From the NCBI RefSeq assembly GCF_000956505.1, contig NZ_JYIX01000029.1, forward strand, positions 62,001 through 126,000: 64,000 nt of DNA, in the 5' to 3' direction. This document shows positions 38,178 through 47,246 of this stretch, in pieces. The translations under genes and the position numbers were made by a program. The notes beneath the pieces were generated by a model, which saw only the letters and a list, made by a program, of their open reading frames with translations, had not been told where the DNA came from and made no database searches. Origin of the DNA: Microbacterium azadirachtae (GTDB lineage Bacteria > Actinomycetota > Actinomycetes > Actinomycetales > Microbacteriaceae). The first letter of the stretch is position 1; the number at the start of each line of letters is the position of its first letter.

Positions 38178-39235
38178 CAGCGTTCCTTTCCGAGGGCGAG
38201 CCCGAGCGTGCTCACGAGGTTGAGAGCGAGCTCCCCGGTCGGTTCCGGGACTCGCAGCGGCAGCAGATCGGCGATGCCGAGGGTGCGGACGGGCACGTCG
38301 ACGGTCTCCGTCAAGCCACCGAGGACCCCGTCGACCCCGGCCCCGGCGCCGCACAGCAGCACCTGCTCGACGGGCGGGGCGGCCGGCCTGTTCGCATAGA
38401 ACGAGAGAGTGCTGCGTATCCGGCCGATCACGTCGGCGACCGGGCGCAGGGCGGTGTCGGAACGGAGCGCGCCATGCGGCACGATGCCCGCGGCGCCCAC
38501 GAGATCCGCGACGACGAGGCGAGCCGGATCCAGAGCACCGGCGGCGACGAACGTCCCGTCCCCCGCTCCGTCGGGTGCGACCATCTGCGCCGCGCGCCTC
38601 CTCACCGCCACGGTCTCCAGGTCGACGGGGGTGATGCGGACGAAGTCCGGGATCCCGTCGCGCAGGATAACGATCTGCGTGGTGTGGTCGCCGACGTGGA
38701 CCACGGCCGCAGTGCCCTCAGGCACGACCCGAGCGGCGGCGCGGGCGAGGCCGAACGCTCCGAGGTCGACGCCGTCGACACGGATCTTCGCCCGAGCGAA
38801 CGAGGCGATCATCGACTCGATCGTCTCGGAGACGGCCGCGACCAGCAGCCCGTGCAGCTGGTCGCCCTGCTGCGATGTCGGGTAGTAGTCGAGCACGGCC
38901 TGCGCGACCGGCACAGGGAGCAGATCCTGCACCTGGAACGGCAGTGCCTGGCGCAGCAGCTCCGGTGCCATGGCGGTCGTGGTGTGCTCGCGCACCAGCA
39001 CGCGACGGCTCGCGATGCCGAGGGTCGCCGACTTCGATCCGATCTTCGCGAGGTTCCAGAGCTGCCGGATCGCCACCGCGACCGCACCCTGATCGAGCAC
39101 CTCCGAGTCGTGCGCGGAATCCGGGGGGAGGACGACCTCCCCGTAGGCCAGCACCTGCGGCTGGCGGTCGACGCTCACCTCGACCGCGCGGACGCTCTCC
39201 TCCGTGATCTCCACGCCCACGTGACTCTTCGCCAT
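38177..39235 (-). CDS. pilM: PilM, actin-like pilus assembly protein
   Basis: Cytoplasmic protein of 352 residues with the actin/FtsA-like fold: phosphate-1 motif VGVEITEESVRAVEVSV, AVVHVGDHTTQIVILRDG as phosphate-2 and VLLCGAGAGVDGV as the adenosine motif. It binds PilN and links the ATPases to the membrane complex. It lies 34 bp after the prepilin peptidase gene. Confidence 0.9.
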   Translation of the reverse strand: MAKSHVGVEITEESVRAVEVSVDRQPQVLAYGEVVLPPDSAHDSEVLDQGAVAVAIRQLWNLAKIGSKSATLGIASRRVLVREHTTTAMAPELLRQALPFQVQDLLPVPVAQAVLDYYPTSQQGDQLHGLLVAAVSETIESMIASFARAKIRVDGVDLGAFGLARAAARVVPEGTAAVVHVGDHTTQIVILRDGIPDFVRITPVDLETVAVRRRAAQMVAPDGAGDGTFVAAGALDPARLVVADLVGAAGIVPHGALRSDTALRPVADVIGRIRSTLSFYANRPAAPPVEQVLLCGAGAGVDGVLGGLTETVDVPVRTLGIADLLPLRVPEPTGELALNLVSTLGLALGKER

Positions 39236-39269
39236 GTCCGTTCCCCTTCCCCCGCTGAGCCGTCGCGGC

Positions 39270-40190
39270 TCAGTGCATCCCCAGCAGTCCGAGATACCAG
39301 CGCCACACCGGCTCGCCGAGCGCGATCCCTGCCCAGGCTCCCGCGATCATCCACGGACCGAACGGGATCGCCGTCTTGCGCCCGACCCGCCGCAGCAGCA
39401 TCAGCACGCCGGCGTAGATCCCGGCGAACAGGAAGGCCGCGAACGCCCCCACCGCGAGCGCGCCCCATCCCGTCCACCCGAGGTACAGCCCGACCAGGGC
39501 TGCGAGCCTCACGTCTCCTCCGCCCATCCCGCGCGGCTTGATCCGTCGCAGGGTGAAGTAGAAGGCGTAGAGGATCGCGGCCCCGGCGAGCGCGCGCAGC
39601 AGGTCCCCCCAGCCGGCATCGGAGGATCCCGTCGCCGCAGCGACCACGGCCGCCGCGCCGAGCAGCACGACGGCCCCCGCGATGCTCGGCAGGACGATCG
39701 CGCTCGGCAGCCGCTGCGTATCGAGGTCGATGAGCGTGAGCACGATCGAGACCGCGGCGAAGCCGAGGAACGCGACCAGCACGATCCAGACCGCGGGACC
39801 GCTCGACCACGTGACGGTGGGGTCTCCGACCCCGGCGATTCCGGGGACACCCAGCGAGGACGGTGCGTCGGCGCCGCCCGCGACCGAACGAGAAAGCCCT
39901 GCTGTCATGGCCCACCACGCGACTCCGGCGAATGCGACTCCTGTGGCGGCCTCCACGAGCGGGTAGCGGCCGCTGATGCGGGCGGCGCACGACGCGCACC
40001 GACCACGGAGCAGGACCCATGAGATCACCGGGACGTTCTGCCACCAGCGGATGTGCTCGCCACAGCTCGGGCACCGGCTCTCGCGGACCAGCGGGATCCC
40101 GGCCGGCACGCGGTACGCGACGACGTTGAGGAACGATCCGATGACCAATCCGTAGAGGCCCGCGACCGCGAGCACGAGGAGCGGCATCAT
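39270..40190 (-). CDS. pilD: prepilin peptidase / N-methyltransferase, A24 family
   Basis: Membrane enzyme of 306 residues that cuts the leader of prepilins and methylates the new N-terminal residue. The N-terminal cytoplasmic domain holds two Cys pairs, Cys40-Cys43 and Cys65-Cys68, as in bifunctional enzymes. The active-site Asp residues lie in LTLIDLDTQRLP and in the GxGD-like motif GMGGGDVRLAALVGL. Its start overlaps the end of the large minor pilin gene by 4 bp. It should process the four prepilins upstream. Confidence 0.94.
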   Translation of the reverse strand: MMPLLVLAVAGLYGLVIGSFLNVVAYRVPAGIPLVRESRCPSCGEHIRWWQNVPVISWVLLRGRCASCAARISGRYPLVEAATGVAFAGVAWWAMTAGLSRSVAGGADAPSSLGVPGIAGVGDPTVTWSSGPAVWIVLVAFLGFAAVSIVLTLIDLDTQRLPSAIVLPSIAGAVVLLGAAAVVAAATGSSDAGWGDLLRALAGAAILYAFYFTLRRIKPRGMGGGDVRLAALVGLYLGWTGWGALAVGAFAAFLFAGIYAGVLMLLRRVGRKTAIPFGPWMIAGAWAGIALGEPVWRWYLGLLGMH

Positions 40191-41809
40191 TGCTCCGCCT
40201 GGCTCGTCAGGAACGGAATCTGAGGTTGCGGAGGACTCGGGGTTCCGGACCCGCCCGCCTTGCCGACTTCACAACCGATGTCAATGAAAGATGTGGCCTC
40301 TGCGGTCTCCCACTTCATCGGTTGGCAGGTGAAGACCGGCTGGACCCAGCCCGTCTGCCCAGCACCGCCGGCATAGAACTGTCCGGTGAACGGGTTCGCA
40401 TTTCCCGCGATCTTTCCCACGCCGCACGCGGAATAGAACATCAGATTGAGACCGCTCCCCATGGTCGAGGGGACGGAGATGCCATCACCGGCCCAGCCGA
40501 CGTTCGTGCTGCAGTCGGGTTGGGCGTTTACTGTCGGGTCGCCATGGATGAAGAACAGCTGAGTTTTGGTTCCTGCTGCGGGCCCAGGAGATCCCCCCAG
40601 CACAACGTCCATCGACGCTGCTGCAGGCACGAGCACGACGGTGTCGTAGTTCAAGACATAGTTGCCCGGCTTCTTGCCAGGTCCATTGATCGCGACGACG
40701 ACAGCGCTGCTGCACGCCGAGTAGTCCAGTCCGATCTGTGTCTTCCCCGCCGCGGGCGGAGTCTGGAGCAGCGCAGTCACATCGGCGGTGCATGAGGAAG
40801 GCGTGCGCCAGTCGACTCCTGAACCCCACGGTGCTCGCGCCGTGGACAGATCCACCCACGCGCTCTGCGCGTACACGTCCTGCAACGTCGGCGAGAAGAC
40901 GGCGGGACTCGGCGCGACACCGCCCTTCGCGCTCCCGCCGATCGTCACTCCCGCGCTCGCCGTGTAGGTGCCACCGGCGAGCACATCACCGGCGATCGTT
41001 CCGCTTTTCGCGTTGGTGAAGTTGATGGCGCCGCCGGCGTGTATGCCGCCTTTGACCGCAGGGTCGGCCGCACCGATGGTGAAGCCGTTCGTGGAAATGG
41101 TCACGTCGTGCGCTGCGATCACGCTGCCGCCGACGGTGTCGCTCGTCTGGCCGAAGGTCACCGACCCCGCAGCATAGATGCTTCCGGTGACGGTGCATCC
41201 CTGGCTGAGCGTGACGTTGCCTCCGTTCGTGCCGTCCGATCCACCGAGGACCCAGAGATCGCCGTCGATCGTGGACTTCGAGGTCGTGCAGTTGTAGTTT
41301 CCGCTCCGGATCACCAGATCGCCCGAGTACTGGGAATGCGTGAGAGTGAAGGATCCGTCGAAATAGGCGACTTGGCCCCCCACGATCCCCGAGGTGAAGT
41401 TGCGGATGTACTGCGAAGTCACCTTCGTCTTCGCGCCGCTGAGGTCGAAGCCCGTTGACGTGATCGTGAACGTGGACTTGTATGGGGGTCCTCCCGGGTC
41501 CGGGGTGTTGGGGCATTTGTCGACCGACGCGTCGTAGAACGGCGCCGTGCCCCCACCTCCGATCAAGTTCCGGGTCACGAGGGAGCAGTTCTTGAGGACG
41601 TTCGCGAGAGCGGCATCACGCCCCGACTCGGCAGCGATGAATGCCTGCGTGTTGCTCTTGTTCGTCGCGTTCCCGTTGATGACGAAGAAGATCGCGGCCG
41701 CGATGGCCGATGCCGCGATAAGCCCGATGAGCATCACGAAAACCACGAGCACGAGTGCTACGCCCTGCTCGTTTCGCGCATCCGAGGGATTCATGGAGCT
41801 GCGAAACAT
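40187..41809 (-). CDS. large PilX-like minor pilin with beta-solenoid-like body
   Basis: Protein of 540 residues. The N-terminus is a type III-like pilin segment, EQG then VALVLVVFVMLIGLIAASAI; position +5 is Leu, not Glu, as in PilX/GspK tip pilins. Residues of about 165-300 hold repeated rungs (GDLWVLGGSDG, GSIYAAGSVTF, GGSVIAAHDVTI, GGIHAGGAINF, AGDVLAGGTYT) like those of bactofilin/polymer-forming proteins, suggesting a right-handed beta-helix. A Cys-containing C-terminal domain follows. I chose ATG 41809, with GGAGGG 8 nt upstream, over ATG 41794. Likely a pilus-tip subunit or adhesin (inference). Confidence 0.75.
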   Translation of the reverse strand: MFRSSMNPSDARNEQGVALVLVVFVMLIGLIAASAIAAAIFFVINGNATNKSNTQAFIAAESGRDAALANVLKNCSLVTRNLIGGGGTAPFYDASVDKCPNTPDPGGPPYKSTFTITSTGFDLSGAKTKVTSQYIRNFTSGIVGGQVAYFDGSFTLTHSQYSGDLVIRSGNYNCTTSKSTIDGDLWVLGGSDGTNGGNVTLSQGCTVTGSIYAAGSVTFGQTSDTVGGSVIAAHDVTISTNGFTIGAADPAVKGGIHAGGAINFTNAKSGTIAGDVLAGGTYTASAGVTIGGSAKGGVAPSPAVFSPTLQDVYAQSAWVDLSTARAPWGSGVDWRTPSSCTADVTALLQTPPAAGKTQIGLDYSACSSAVVVAINGPGKKPGNYVLNYDTVVLVPAAASMDVVLGGSPGPAAGTKTQLFFIHGDPTVNAQPDCSTNVGWAGDGISVPSTMGSGLNLMFYSACGVGKIAGNANPFTGQFYAGGAGQTGWVQPVFTCQPMKWETAEATSFIDIGCEVGKAGGSGTPSPPQPQIPFLTSQAEQ

Positions 41810-42372
41810 GTCTGGGTCCCTCCGCCTGGGAGTCTTCCGCTCGTGGTGCGCATGTACGCGGTGCCGCCGAATTGGACGGTGGGACCGTTCTTGCTGGTCG
41901 CGGCGAAGCTGTAGTCGATCGATGCACTGCTGTTGGCGGTCTTCTTGAAGTACGGAGCACCACCCGCAGAAACGATCCCGGTCTGCCACGTGGACCAGCT
42001 CGATGCGGCGATGCTCGACCCGGAGGTCTGAATGACCTGCGCCTGCCCAGCGGAGAAGTTGAAGGCCATGCAGGCGTTCTGACCGGTCAGACCCGTCGCG
42101 ACCAGCAACACGGGCCCGGTTGAGAGTCCCGGGGTAGAACTGGCGTCCGTCACCTCGAACGCGACTGCGTTGCGCATCGCCTTTTCGATCTGCGTCGCCA
42201 CGAGCTGTCCCCGTTCCGTCGCATCTGTTTGATCGCTCACGCTGGCCTGCGCCCGCCACATGTTGAAGAACACGACCGCGATTCCCGTCGTTATCAGCCC
42301 GAGGATCACCACGTAGAAGATCAGCTCGATCAGCGAAAGGCCGTCGTCGTCGCGTGCAATCGGGGCGTTCAT
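41791..42372 (-). CDS. PilW-like minor pilin
   Basis: Prepilin-like protein of 193 residues: a short leader DDDG, then LSLIELIFYVVILGLITTGI with the +5 Glu and a long hydrophobic helix. The globular part holds QTDATERGQLVATQIEKAMR, typical of PilW/PilJ-type minor pilins. ATG 42372 overlaps the preceding gene (ATGA). It probably helps start the pilus fibre. Confidence 0.82.
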   Translation of the reverse strand: MNAPIARDDDGLSLIELIFYVVILGLITTGIAVVFFNMWRAQASVSDQTDATERGQLVATQIEKAMRNAVAFEVTDASSTPGLSTGPVLLVATGLTGQNACMAFNFSAGQAQVIQTSGSSIAASSWSTWQTGIVSAGGAPYFKKTANSSASIDYSFAATSKNGPTVQFGGTAYMRTTSGRLPGGGTQTCFAAP

Positions 42373-42767
42373 TGGAGGTAGACCAGGGCGTTGATCGTGA
42401 CTATTTGCTTGCCGTCGACATCCGTGGCTACGAGCGTCAACCGGGCAGGCGCGGTCGTGCAGTCGAACGTCCCGGACGTCGTGAACTTCTGATTCGCGCC
42501 ATCGCGGAACGTCTGAGACGAAGACACCGCACTCAGGGAACCGGATGGCGCGCCGCTTGCCCCGCACTGGTGTGTCTGACGGGCGGTCTCGACAAGCGCG
42601 TTCAGTTCCCTGGTCGCGGTCGCGGTCGTCGCCTGCTGCGAGGAGTAGATGATCCCGTTGTAGAGCGCGGGAATCAGGGCGATCGTGATGAGGGCGAGGA
42701 GGAACATCGCGATGATGAGCTCGACGAGGCCGAAGCCTTCGTCAGTGTCTTGATGCCCGGCAAGCAT
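42369..42767 (-). CDS. PilV/GspI-like minor pilin
   Basis: Prepilin-like protein of 132 residues. The leader MLAGHQDTDEG is followed by FGLVELIIAMFLLALITIAL with the conserved +5 Glu. The globular part carries two cysteines that could pair. ATG 42767 has GAGGAG 7 nt upstream. It is the second gene after the major pilin. Confidence 0.82.
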   Translation of the reverse strand: MLAGHQDTDEGFGLVELIIAMFLLALITIALIPALYNGIIYSSQQATTATATRELNALVETARQTHQCGASGAPSGSLSAVSSSQTFRDGANQKFTTSGTFDCTTAPARLTLVATDVDGKQIVTINALVYLQ

Positions 42768-42859
42768 TTTTGTCTCCTCGGCCGAGTAACAACCAAAGGG
42801 CAGGTGATACACCGAACCAGGGCCGAGGATCAGACATCGGCCCTGGTCGATGTTGGGCA

Positions 42860-43291
42860 CTAGGGCTTGCAGCCAGTGCCGTTAGCGAGCGCACCTGGGC
42901 CTGCATAGAACTTCCCTGTCGCAACGAAGTTCTGGCCTCCGGCGTTGTACCCGGAAACGCAGACGTTCGAAGCGGAAGTCGATGAGGCCTCAAGCGCCAA
43001 CACGGTCCCGCCAGTCTGCATGGTTGCGATATCAGCCGCGGCCTTCGTTGCGCCGTTGGTCGGGTCTTGCGCGAAATCGGCGACCGCCGTGGTCGAAGCA
43101 TTCTTCGTAGTCGACTGCGTCGCCCCGTCCACCGAGGTCTTTTGGATGAAGCCGAACAGCGGCAGTGCGATGGCCACGAGAATGCCGATGATCACCACGA
43201 CGATGATCAACTCGATCAGTGAGAATCCGGCTTCTTCACCGTTCTCACGTGCTTCTTTCTTCGCCTCGAAGGCGCGACGAATAGCGAGCAT
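42860..43291 (-). CDS. major type IV pilin (PilA-like)
   Basis: Prepilin of 143 residues. A long basic/acidic leader (MLAIRRAFEAKKEARENGEE, then AG) precedes FSLIELIIVVVIIGILVAIA, with Phe+1 and Glu+5. A small globular domain has two Cys residues, in NVCVSGYNA and GTGCKP, forming a likely C-terminal disulfide loop. The AGPGALANGTGCKP end resembles other Gram-positive pilins. ATG 43291 has GGGGAC upstream. A gap of 266 bp before it should contain the cluster promoter; I see no clear riboswitch there. Confidence 0.9.
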   Translation of the reverse strand: MLAIRRAFEAKKEARENGEEAGFSLIELIIVVVIIGILVAIALPLFGFIQKTSVDGATQSTTKNASTTAVADFAQDPTNGATKAAADIATMQTGGTVLALEASSTSASNVCVSGYNAGGQNFVATGKFYAGPGALANGTGCKP

Positions 43292-43557
43292 TGCTTGTCC
43301 CCATTTCAGAGAGTCGTTTCGGGTAAAAACGCACTCTGCGAACCGACGCATCCCTGCGCCCATCAACCAATGCCGGGTTGTCCCGGTCCCCAGATTCGGA
43401 CTCGAGCTGTCCCAGAGCTCTCATCCTGGGAAAAGGATGGACCTGTCATCGTGTCTGCGCAAGAGGAAACGCGAAACCGCTATTTCGGGATACCAAGCAC
43501 GATCGGCCGAGACCCCGGGGCCGGAAACGCGCCGAGCCCCGATCCCCGTCGACGACC

Positions 43558-44706
43558 TCAGGATCCGGGCGTCACCGGCAGCAGCACCTTGAGGCAGAAG
43601 CCGTCGTCGGTGTGCTCGGCGAAGACGTCTCCTCCGTGCGCCCTGGCGAGCCCGCGCGCGATCGCGAGGCCCAGCCCGGCCCCCGACGCCACCGCATCCG
43701 GTGCGGCACCGCCGGTGCGGGATGGATCCGAGCGCCACCCGACCTCGAACATGCGGTCCAGGTCCTCGACGGCCACGCCGCTGCCGTGATCGAGCACGGC
43801 GAGCACCAGCCGGTGCGGCGACGGCGACTCCGCGAACACGAGGATCTCGGATCCCTCCGGCGCATGCCGCACGGCGTTCGTGAGCAGGTTGACGATCACG
43901 CGCGTGAGCTGATGCGGATCTGCCCACAGCACATGGCCGTCGATGCCCTGCTGCACGATCCGCACCCTGTGCGCGCCGGCCGCCGCGCGCACGTCGGCCA
44001 CGGCATCCGAGACCACATCGAGCAGCTCGACCTGCTCGGCGCGCAGCCGCAGCGAGCCCGAGGTGATGCGGGACAGCTCGAACAGGTCGTCGACCATCCG
44101 GCCCATCGTCTCGACCTGAGCGCGGACCTGGCCGGGGAATGCCTCCGGATCCGCAAGCCCCTCCTCCGCCGACTCCGCGAGCGCGCGGATCGCGGTGAGC
44201 GGGGTGCGCAGATCGTGGGAGATCCAGGCGAGGAAGCGACGGCGGTCGGAGTCCAGCCGCTCCAGTTCCGCCCTGGCGTCGCTGAGTCTCGCCGACACCT
44301 CGGCCAGTTCCCCCGACAGATCGTCGAACTCGCGCCAGCCGCTGGTTCCGCCGTCGACGACGTCGCCCTCGCCGACCCGGCGCACCGCGTCCGTGAGCCC
44401 CTGCACCGAGCTCCGCGCCGCGCGGGCCGTGATCCATGCCGTCGCGAGAGCGCACAGCAGCGCGGCTCCGAGTACCCACACCAGCACCGTGAAGTCGTGC
44501 ACCGACAGGTACATCTCGGCCGAGATCGCGAGCACGCCCGTCGCCAGCGCGAGGACCGACGCGACTCCGACGACCACCAGGCGCAGCGTCAGCCCGGCCC
44601 GCCGTGCCCGGCGCAGCACCAGCAAGGCCAGACACGTGACGACCGCGGCGCAGACCAGCGCTGTGAGCAGGATGAGGAGCACGTCCGCGACGCCGAGAGG
44701 CATCAT
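43558..44706 (-). CDS. sensor histidine kinase (OmpR-coupled)
   Basis: Kinase of 382 residues: two spans at about 8-30 and 42-63, a third at 72-92, a HAMP-like stretch, then HisKA with His164 in WISHDLRTPLTAIRALAESA and an HATPase with N box VIVNLLTNAVRHAPEGS and G box ASGAGLGLAIARGL. ATG 44706 overlaps the regulator stop. It lies just upstream of the pilin gene on the same strand, so it might influence pilus expression, but this is only positional. Confidence 0.92.
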   Translation of the reverse strand: MMPLGVADVLLILLTALVCAAVVTCLALLVLRRARRAGLTLRLVVVGVASVLALATGVLAISAEMYLSVHDFTVLVWVLGAALLCALATAWITARAARSSVQGLTDAVRRVGEGDVVDGGTSGWREFDDLSGELAEVSARLSDARAELERLDSDRRRFLAWISHDLRTPLTAIRALAESAEEGLADPEAFPGQVRAQVETMGRMVDDLFELSRITSGSLRLRAEQVELLDVVSDAVADVRAAAGAHRVRIVQQGIDGHVLWADPHQLTRVIVNLLTNAVRHAPEGSEILVFAESPSPHRLVLAVLDHGSGVAVEDLDRMFEVGWRSDPSRTGGAAPDAVASGAGLGLAIARGLARAHGGDVFAEHTDDGFCLKVLLPVTPGS

Positions 44707-45413
44707 GAGCCGGATCCGTCCGCCGAGAACCGGTAGCCGGCGCCCCACTCCGTGAGCAGGTGCAGAGGACGACGCGGATCCTGCTCGATCTTCTCCCTCA
44801 ACCGGCGCACGTGCACGGTCACCGTGCTGGCCTCGCCGAACGACCAGCCCCAGACCTCGCGCAGGATGTCGTCACGGGACAGCACCTCCCCGTCGTGCTG
44901 CACGAGGTGCGCGAGCAGCTCGTACTCGCGCGCGGCGAGCGGCACCTCTTCCCCCCGCACGTGCACCCGGCGGCGGGCCGGATCCAGCCGGAAGTCGCCG
45001 AGCACGATCTCGCGCGTCGGCGCCGCAGCCGCCCTGGATCGACGCAGCAGCGCCCCGACTCGCAGCAGCAGTTCGCGCAGCGCGAAGGGCTTCACCAGGT
45101 AGTCGTCGGCCCCGGTCTCCAGCCCCTCGATGCGCTGCTCGACCTCGCCGAGCGCGGTGAGCATGATGATCGGCACGGCCGATCGCTCCCGCGCATCGCG
45201 CGCGAGCTCGTCGCCGCTGATGCCCGGCAGCATGCGATCGACGATGAGCACATCGGGCGGATCCGCCCGTACCGCGCGCTGCGCCGAGATCCCGTCCCCG
45301 AATGCCTCGACAAGGTAGCCGTTCGCGCCGAGGTAGCGCTCGACGGCGGCGCGCACGGTGGGGTCGTCTTCGACGACCACCACGCGGGGCGGCGCGATCG
45401 CTGACGTCTCCAT
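44703..45413 (-). CDS. OmpR-family response regulator
   Basis: Regulator of 236 residues. The receiver domain has phosphoacceptor Asp59 in DVLIVDRMLPG, acidic pocket EDD near residue 15 and Lys in DDYLVKPFAL. The C-terminal winged helix (LAAREYELLAHLVQHDGEVL and STVTVHVRRLREKIEQDP) is typical. It overlaps the kinase gene by 4 bp. It is divergent from the DM13 lipoprotein gene, which is a plausible target. Confidence 0.94.
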   Translation of the reverse strand: METSAIAPPRVVVVEDDPTVRAAVERYLGANGYLVEAFGDGISAQRAVRADPPDVLIVDRMLPGISGDELARDARERSAVPIIMLTALGEVEQRIEGLETGADDYLVKPFALRELLLRVGALLRRSRAAAAPTREIVLGDFRLDPARRRVHVRGEEVPLAAREYELLAHLVQHDGEVLSRDDILREVWGWSFGEASTVTVHVRRLREKIEQDPRRPLHLLTEWGAGYRFSADGSGS

Positions 45414-45564
45414 GTTCAGAGGCTAATCCCGCCGCACATGCCGGATCCCGGTTCCTTACGGCCCCGAAAGAACTCCCCCGCGGCGCTCGTGCCGTATCTA
45501 CCGTCGGTTTCGTACTCGACAGCCGGCACGTCCGTCGCCGGCGCATCCACGGAATGGAGCACTC

Positions 45565-46035
45565 ATGCGCAAGATCGCTTTCGTCCCCGCCTCGCTCGGC
45601 GTGGCCGTCCTGGCTCTGGGCCTGTCGCTCGCGGGCTGCAGCTCGACACCGGGGGGTTCCTCGCCGTCGTCCGACACGATGTCGACCTCGTCGTCCGAGC
45701 CGAGTTCGTCCCCGATGTCGTCCATGGACGCCATGCACAAGACCGGGACGTTCACGGGCCTGAACGGCAAGAAGGTGCAGGGCTCCGTGACCGTGTCCGG
45801 ATCCGAGCTCATGCTCACCGGCTTCTCCTCCGACGAGGGCCCGGATCTGCACGTGTACCTGACGAACGGCACCGACGAGGCGGCCGTCTCCGCCGGCAAG
45901 CAGATCGACGCGGTCGCCTTCGACAAAGCGTCGCAGACGTTCATGCTGAGCGGCGTCGACCTCTCGATGTACACCGACGTCGTGATCCACTGCGACAAGG
46001 CCAAGGCGGTGTTCGGGGCCGCTTCCCTCTCATGA
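45565..46035 (+). CDS. DM13-domain lipoprotein
   Basis: Lipoprotein of 156 residues. Signal peptide with lipobox SLAGC (Cys25), then a Ser/Pro-rich linker to about residue 55. A DM13 domain follows (GTFTGLNGKKVQGSVTVSG, then GPDLHVYLTNG and VVIHCDKAKAVFGAASL). DM13 proteins are proposed electron-transfer proteins with a key Cys; the Cys in VVIHCDKA fits. It overlaps the DoxX-like gene by 4 bp, so the pair may form a membrane redox unit. Confidence 0.85.
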   Translation: MRKIAFVPASLGVAVLALGLSLAGCSSTPGGSSPSSDTMSTSSSEPSSSPMSSMDAMHKTGTFTGLNGKKVQGSVTVSGSELMLTGFSSDEGPDLHVYLTNGTDEAAVSAGKQIDAVAFDKASQTFMLSGVDLSMYTDVVIHCDKAKAVFGAASLS

Positions 46036-46529
46036 CCGCGACCGCGGTGCGGGTCGGCCGTGGGGAGCCGGCCCGCACCGCGCCCTGGCTGCTCGCCTCC
46101 GCGCTTCTCGGCGCGGCGGCCCGGATCGCGGCGGGCGCGCTGTGGCTGAACGAGGGGATCCTGAAGTATCGCGCCGGATTCGGATCCGCCGACATCCTGC
46201 TCGTCGCGCAGGGCGCCGCGGGCAACAGCCGCGTGCCGTTCTTCTTCCGCCCTCTGGGCGCCCTCATGCAGGCGGCGCCGGACCTGTTCGGCATCGCGAT
46301 CCCGGCGCTCGAGGCCGGGTTGGGGCTGCTGCTCGTGCTCGGCCTTGGTCGAGTGCTGACCGCGATCGCCGCCCTCGGATCCATCGCGACCCTGATGCTG
46401 TACTGGTCGTCGGATCAGCTCATCGCGCAGTACCCGGCGATGGTGCTGCTGTCGGCCGTGGTGCTGGCACTGCCGCGGGCGGGGCGGGTGGGGGTCGCCT
46501 GGTGGTGGGAGCGACGGCGCGGGCGTTGA
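46032..46529 (+). CDS. DoxX-family membrane protein
   Basis: Membrane protein of 165 residues with four spans. ALWLNEGILKYRAGFG, FRPLGALMQAAPDLFGIAIP and EAGLGLLLVLGLGRVLTAIA are DoxX-like. It starts inside the stop of the DM13 lipoprotein gene. Probably part of a membrane oxidoreductase pair; the exact role is unknown. Confidence 0.8.
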   Translation: MTATAVRVGRGEPARTAPWLLASALLGAAARIAAGALWLNEGILKYRAGFGSADILLVAQGAAGNSRVPFFFRPLGALMQAAPDLFGIAIPALEAGLGLLLVLGLGRVLTAIAALGSIATLMLYWSSDQLIAQYPAMVLLSAVVLALPRAGRVGVAWWWERRRGR

Positions 46530-46547
46530 CGCGTGCGGGAGGCCTCG

Positions 46548-46885
46548 TCAGCTCCGACGGAACCAGCGCTTCCTCGGTTCGAGCGCCGGGGGTTCCGCTG
46601 CCGCGGCGGCTGCCCGGCGTCCGTGCCATGCCTCGACCTCGGCGTCCACGTCCCGAGGCTTCGTCACCACCGGCGGGCCGCCGAGCAGCTGACGCCGGGC
46701 ATCGACCACGCGCCGGTTGAAGTCCTCCAGCACCGCGCGCACGTCGCCCTCCCGCCGCAGGGCGTCGAGCCGGGCGTCGAGCTCGCGGTCCTCGACGCGC
46801 AGCATGAGCGCGGGCGGGCCGAGACCGGTGAGGTTCTCCCGCTCGATCTTGCGGCGGATCCACCAGTCCGGATCGTGATGATCGC
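46548..46885 (-). pseudogene. DUF1992 (DnaJ subfamily C member 28-like) gene lacking its 5' end
   Basis: The frame reads DPDWWIRRKIERENLTGLG, then PPALMLRVEDRELD and VLEDFNRRVVDAR, DVDAEVEAWHGRR, all hallmarks of the DUF1992 domain. The similarity begins near 46885. Upstream the frame runs to a TGA near 46974 with no ATG, GTG or TTG. An internal ATG at 46805 would give an 85-residue stub missing the most conserved WWIRRK part. I read this as a gene whose 5' part was replaced at the left end of the accessory island. Function of the family is unknown. Confidence 0.65.
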
Positions 46886-47246
46886 CATGGACGGTTCGGA
46901 CGCCCTTCGGTTGGCCTCGATCCTGGGCGTCGAGAAGGTCATGAAGTGCCTCGGGCCTGCGGCCGCCGAGGCTCCCTCAGAGGCTTGAGCCGCGTGGGCG
47001 GACGGGATCCGTCGTGGTCGCCGTCTTCACGCGCCCGGTTCGATTCTCTTGGGCCCGCGAAATCTGCCTCCGATGGACGGCAGTTGCCTGAGACGCGTGG
47101 ATCATCCGCCGGTCGTGAGGTCAGGGGGATGAGAACTCGCCTTAACCGCCCTCGCGTGATGCTGGTCGTTGAGCTGAAATGGGCTCCTGGCCGCAAACGT
47201 GACTGGGAACTGGGCGAACTCCAGCGCTCTCCACATTGGCGAATCT
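46886..47246. other. gene-free left flank of the accessory island
   Basis: About 360 bp with lower GC than its left side. I see no credible gene, RNA or repeat in it; reading frames on both strands give low-complexity Arg/Ser-rich shadows only. Confidence 0.5.

Noticed and set aside
43292..43557. Possible c-di-GMP riboswitch upstream of the pilin gene
   Set aside because: I looked for the conserved GEMM segments and found none; only short unrelated stem-loops are present.
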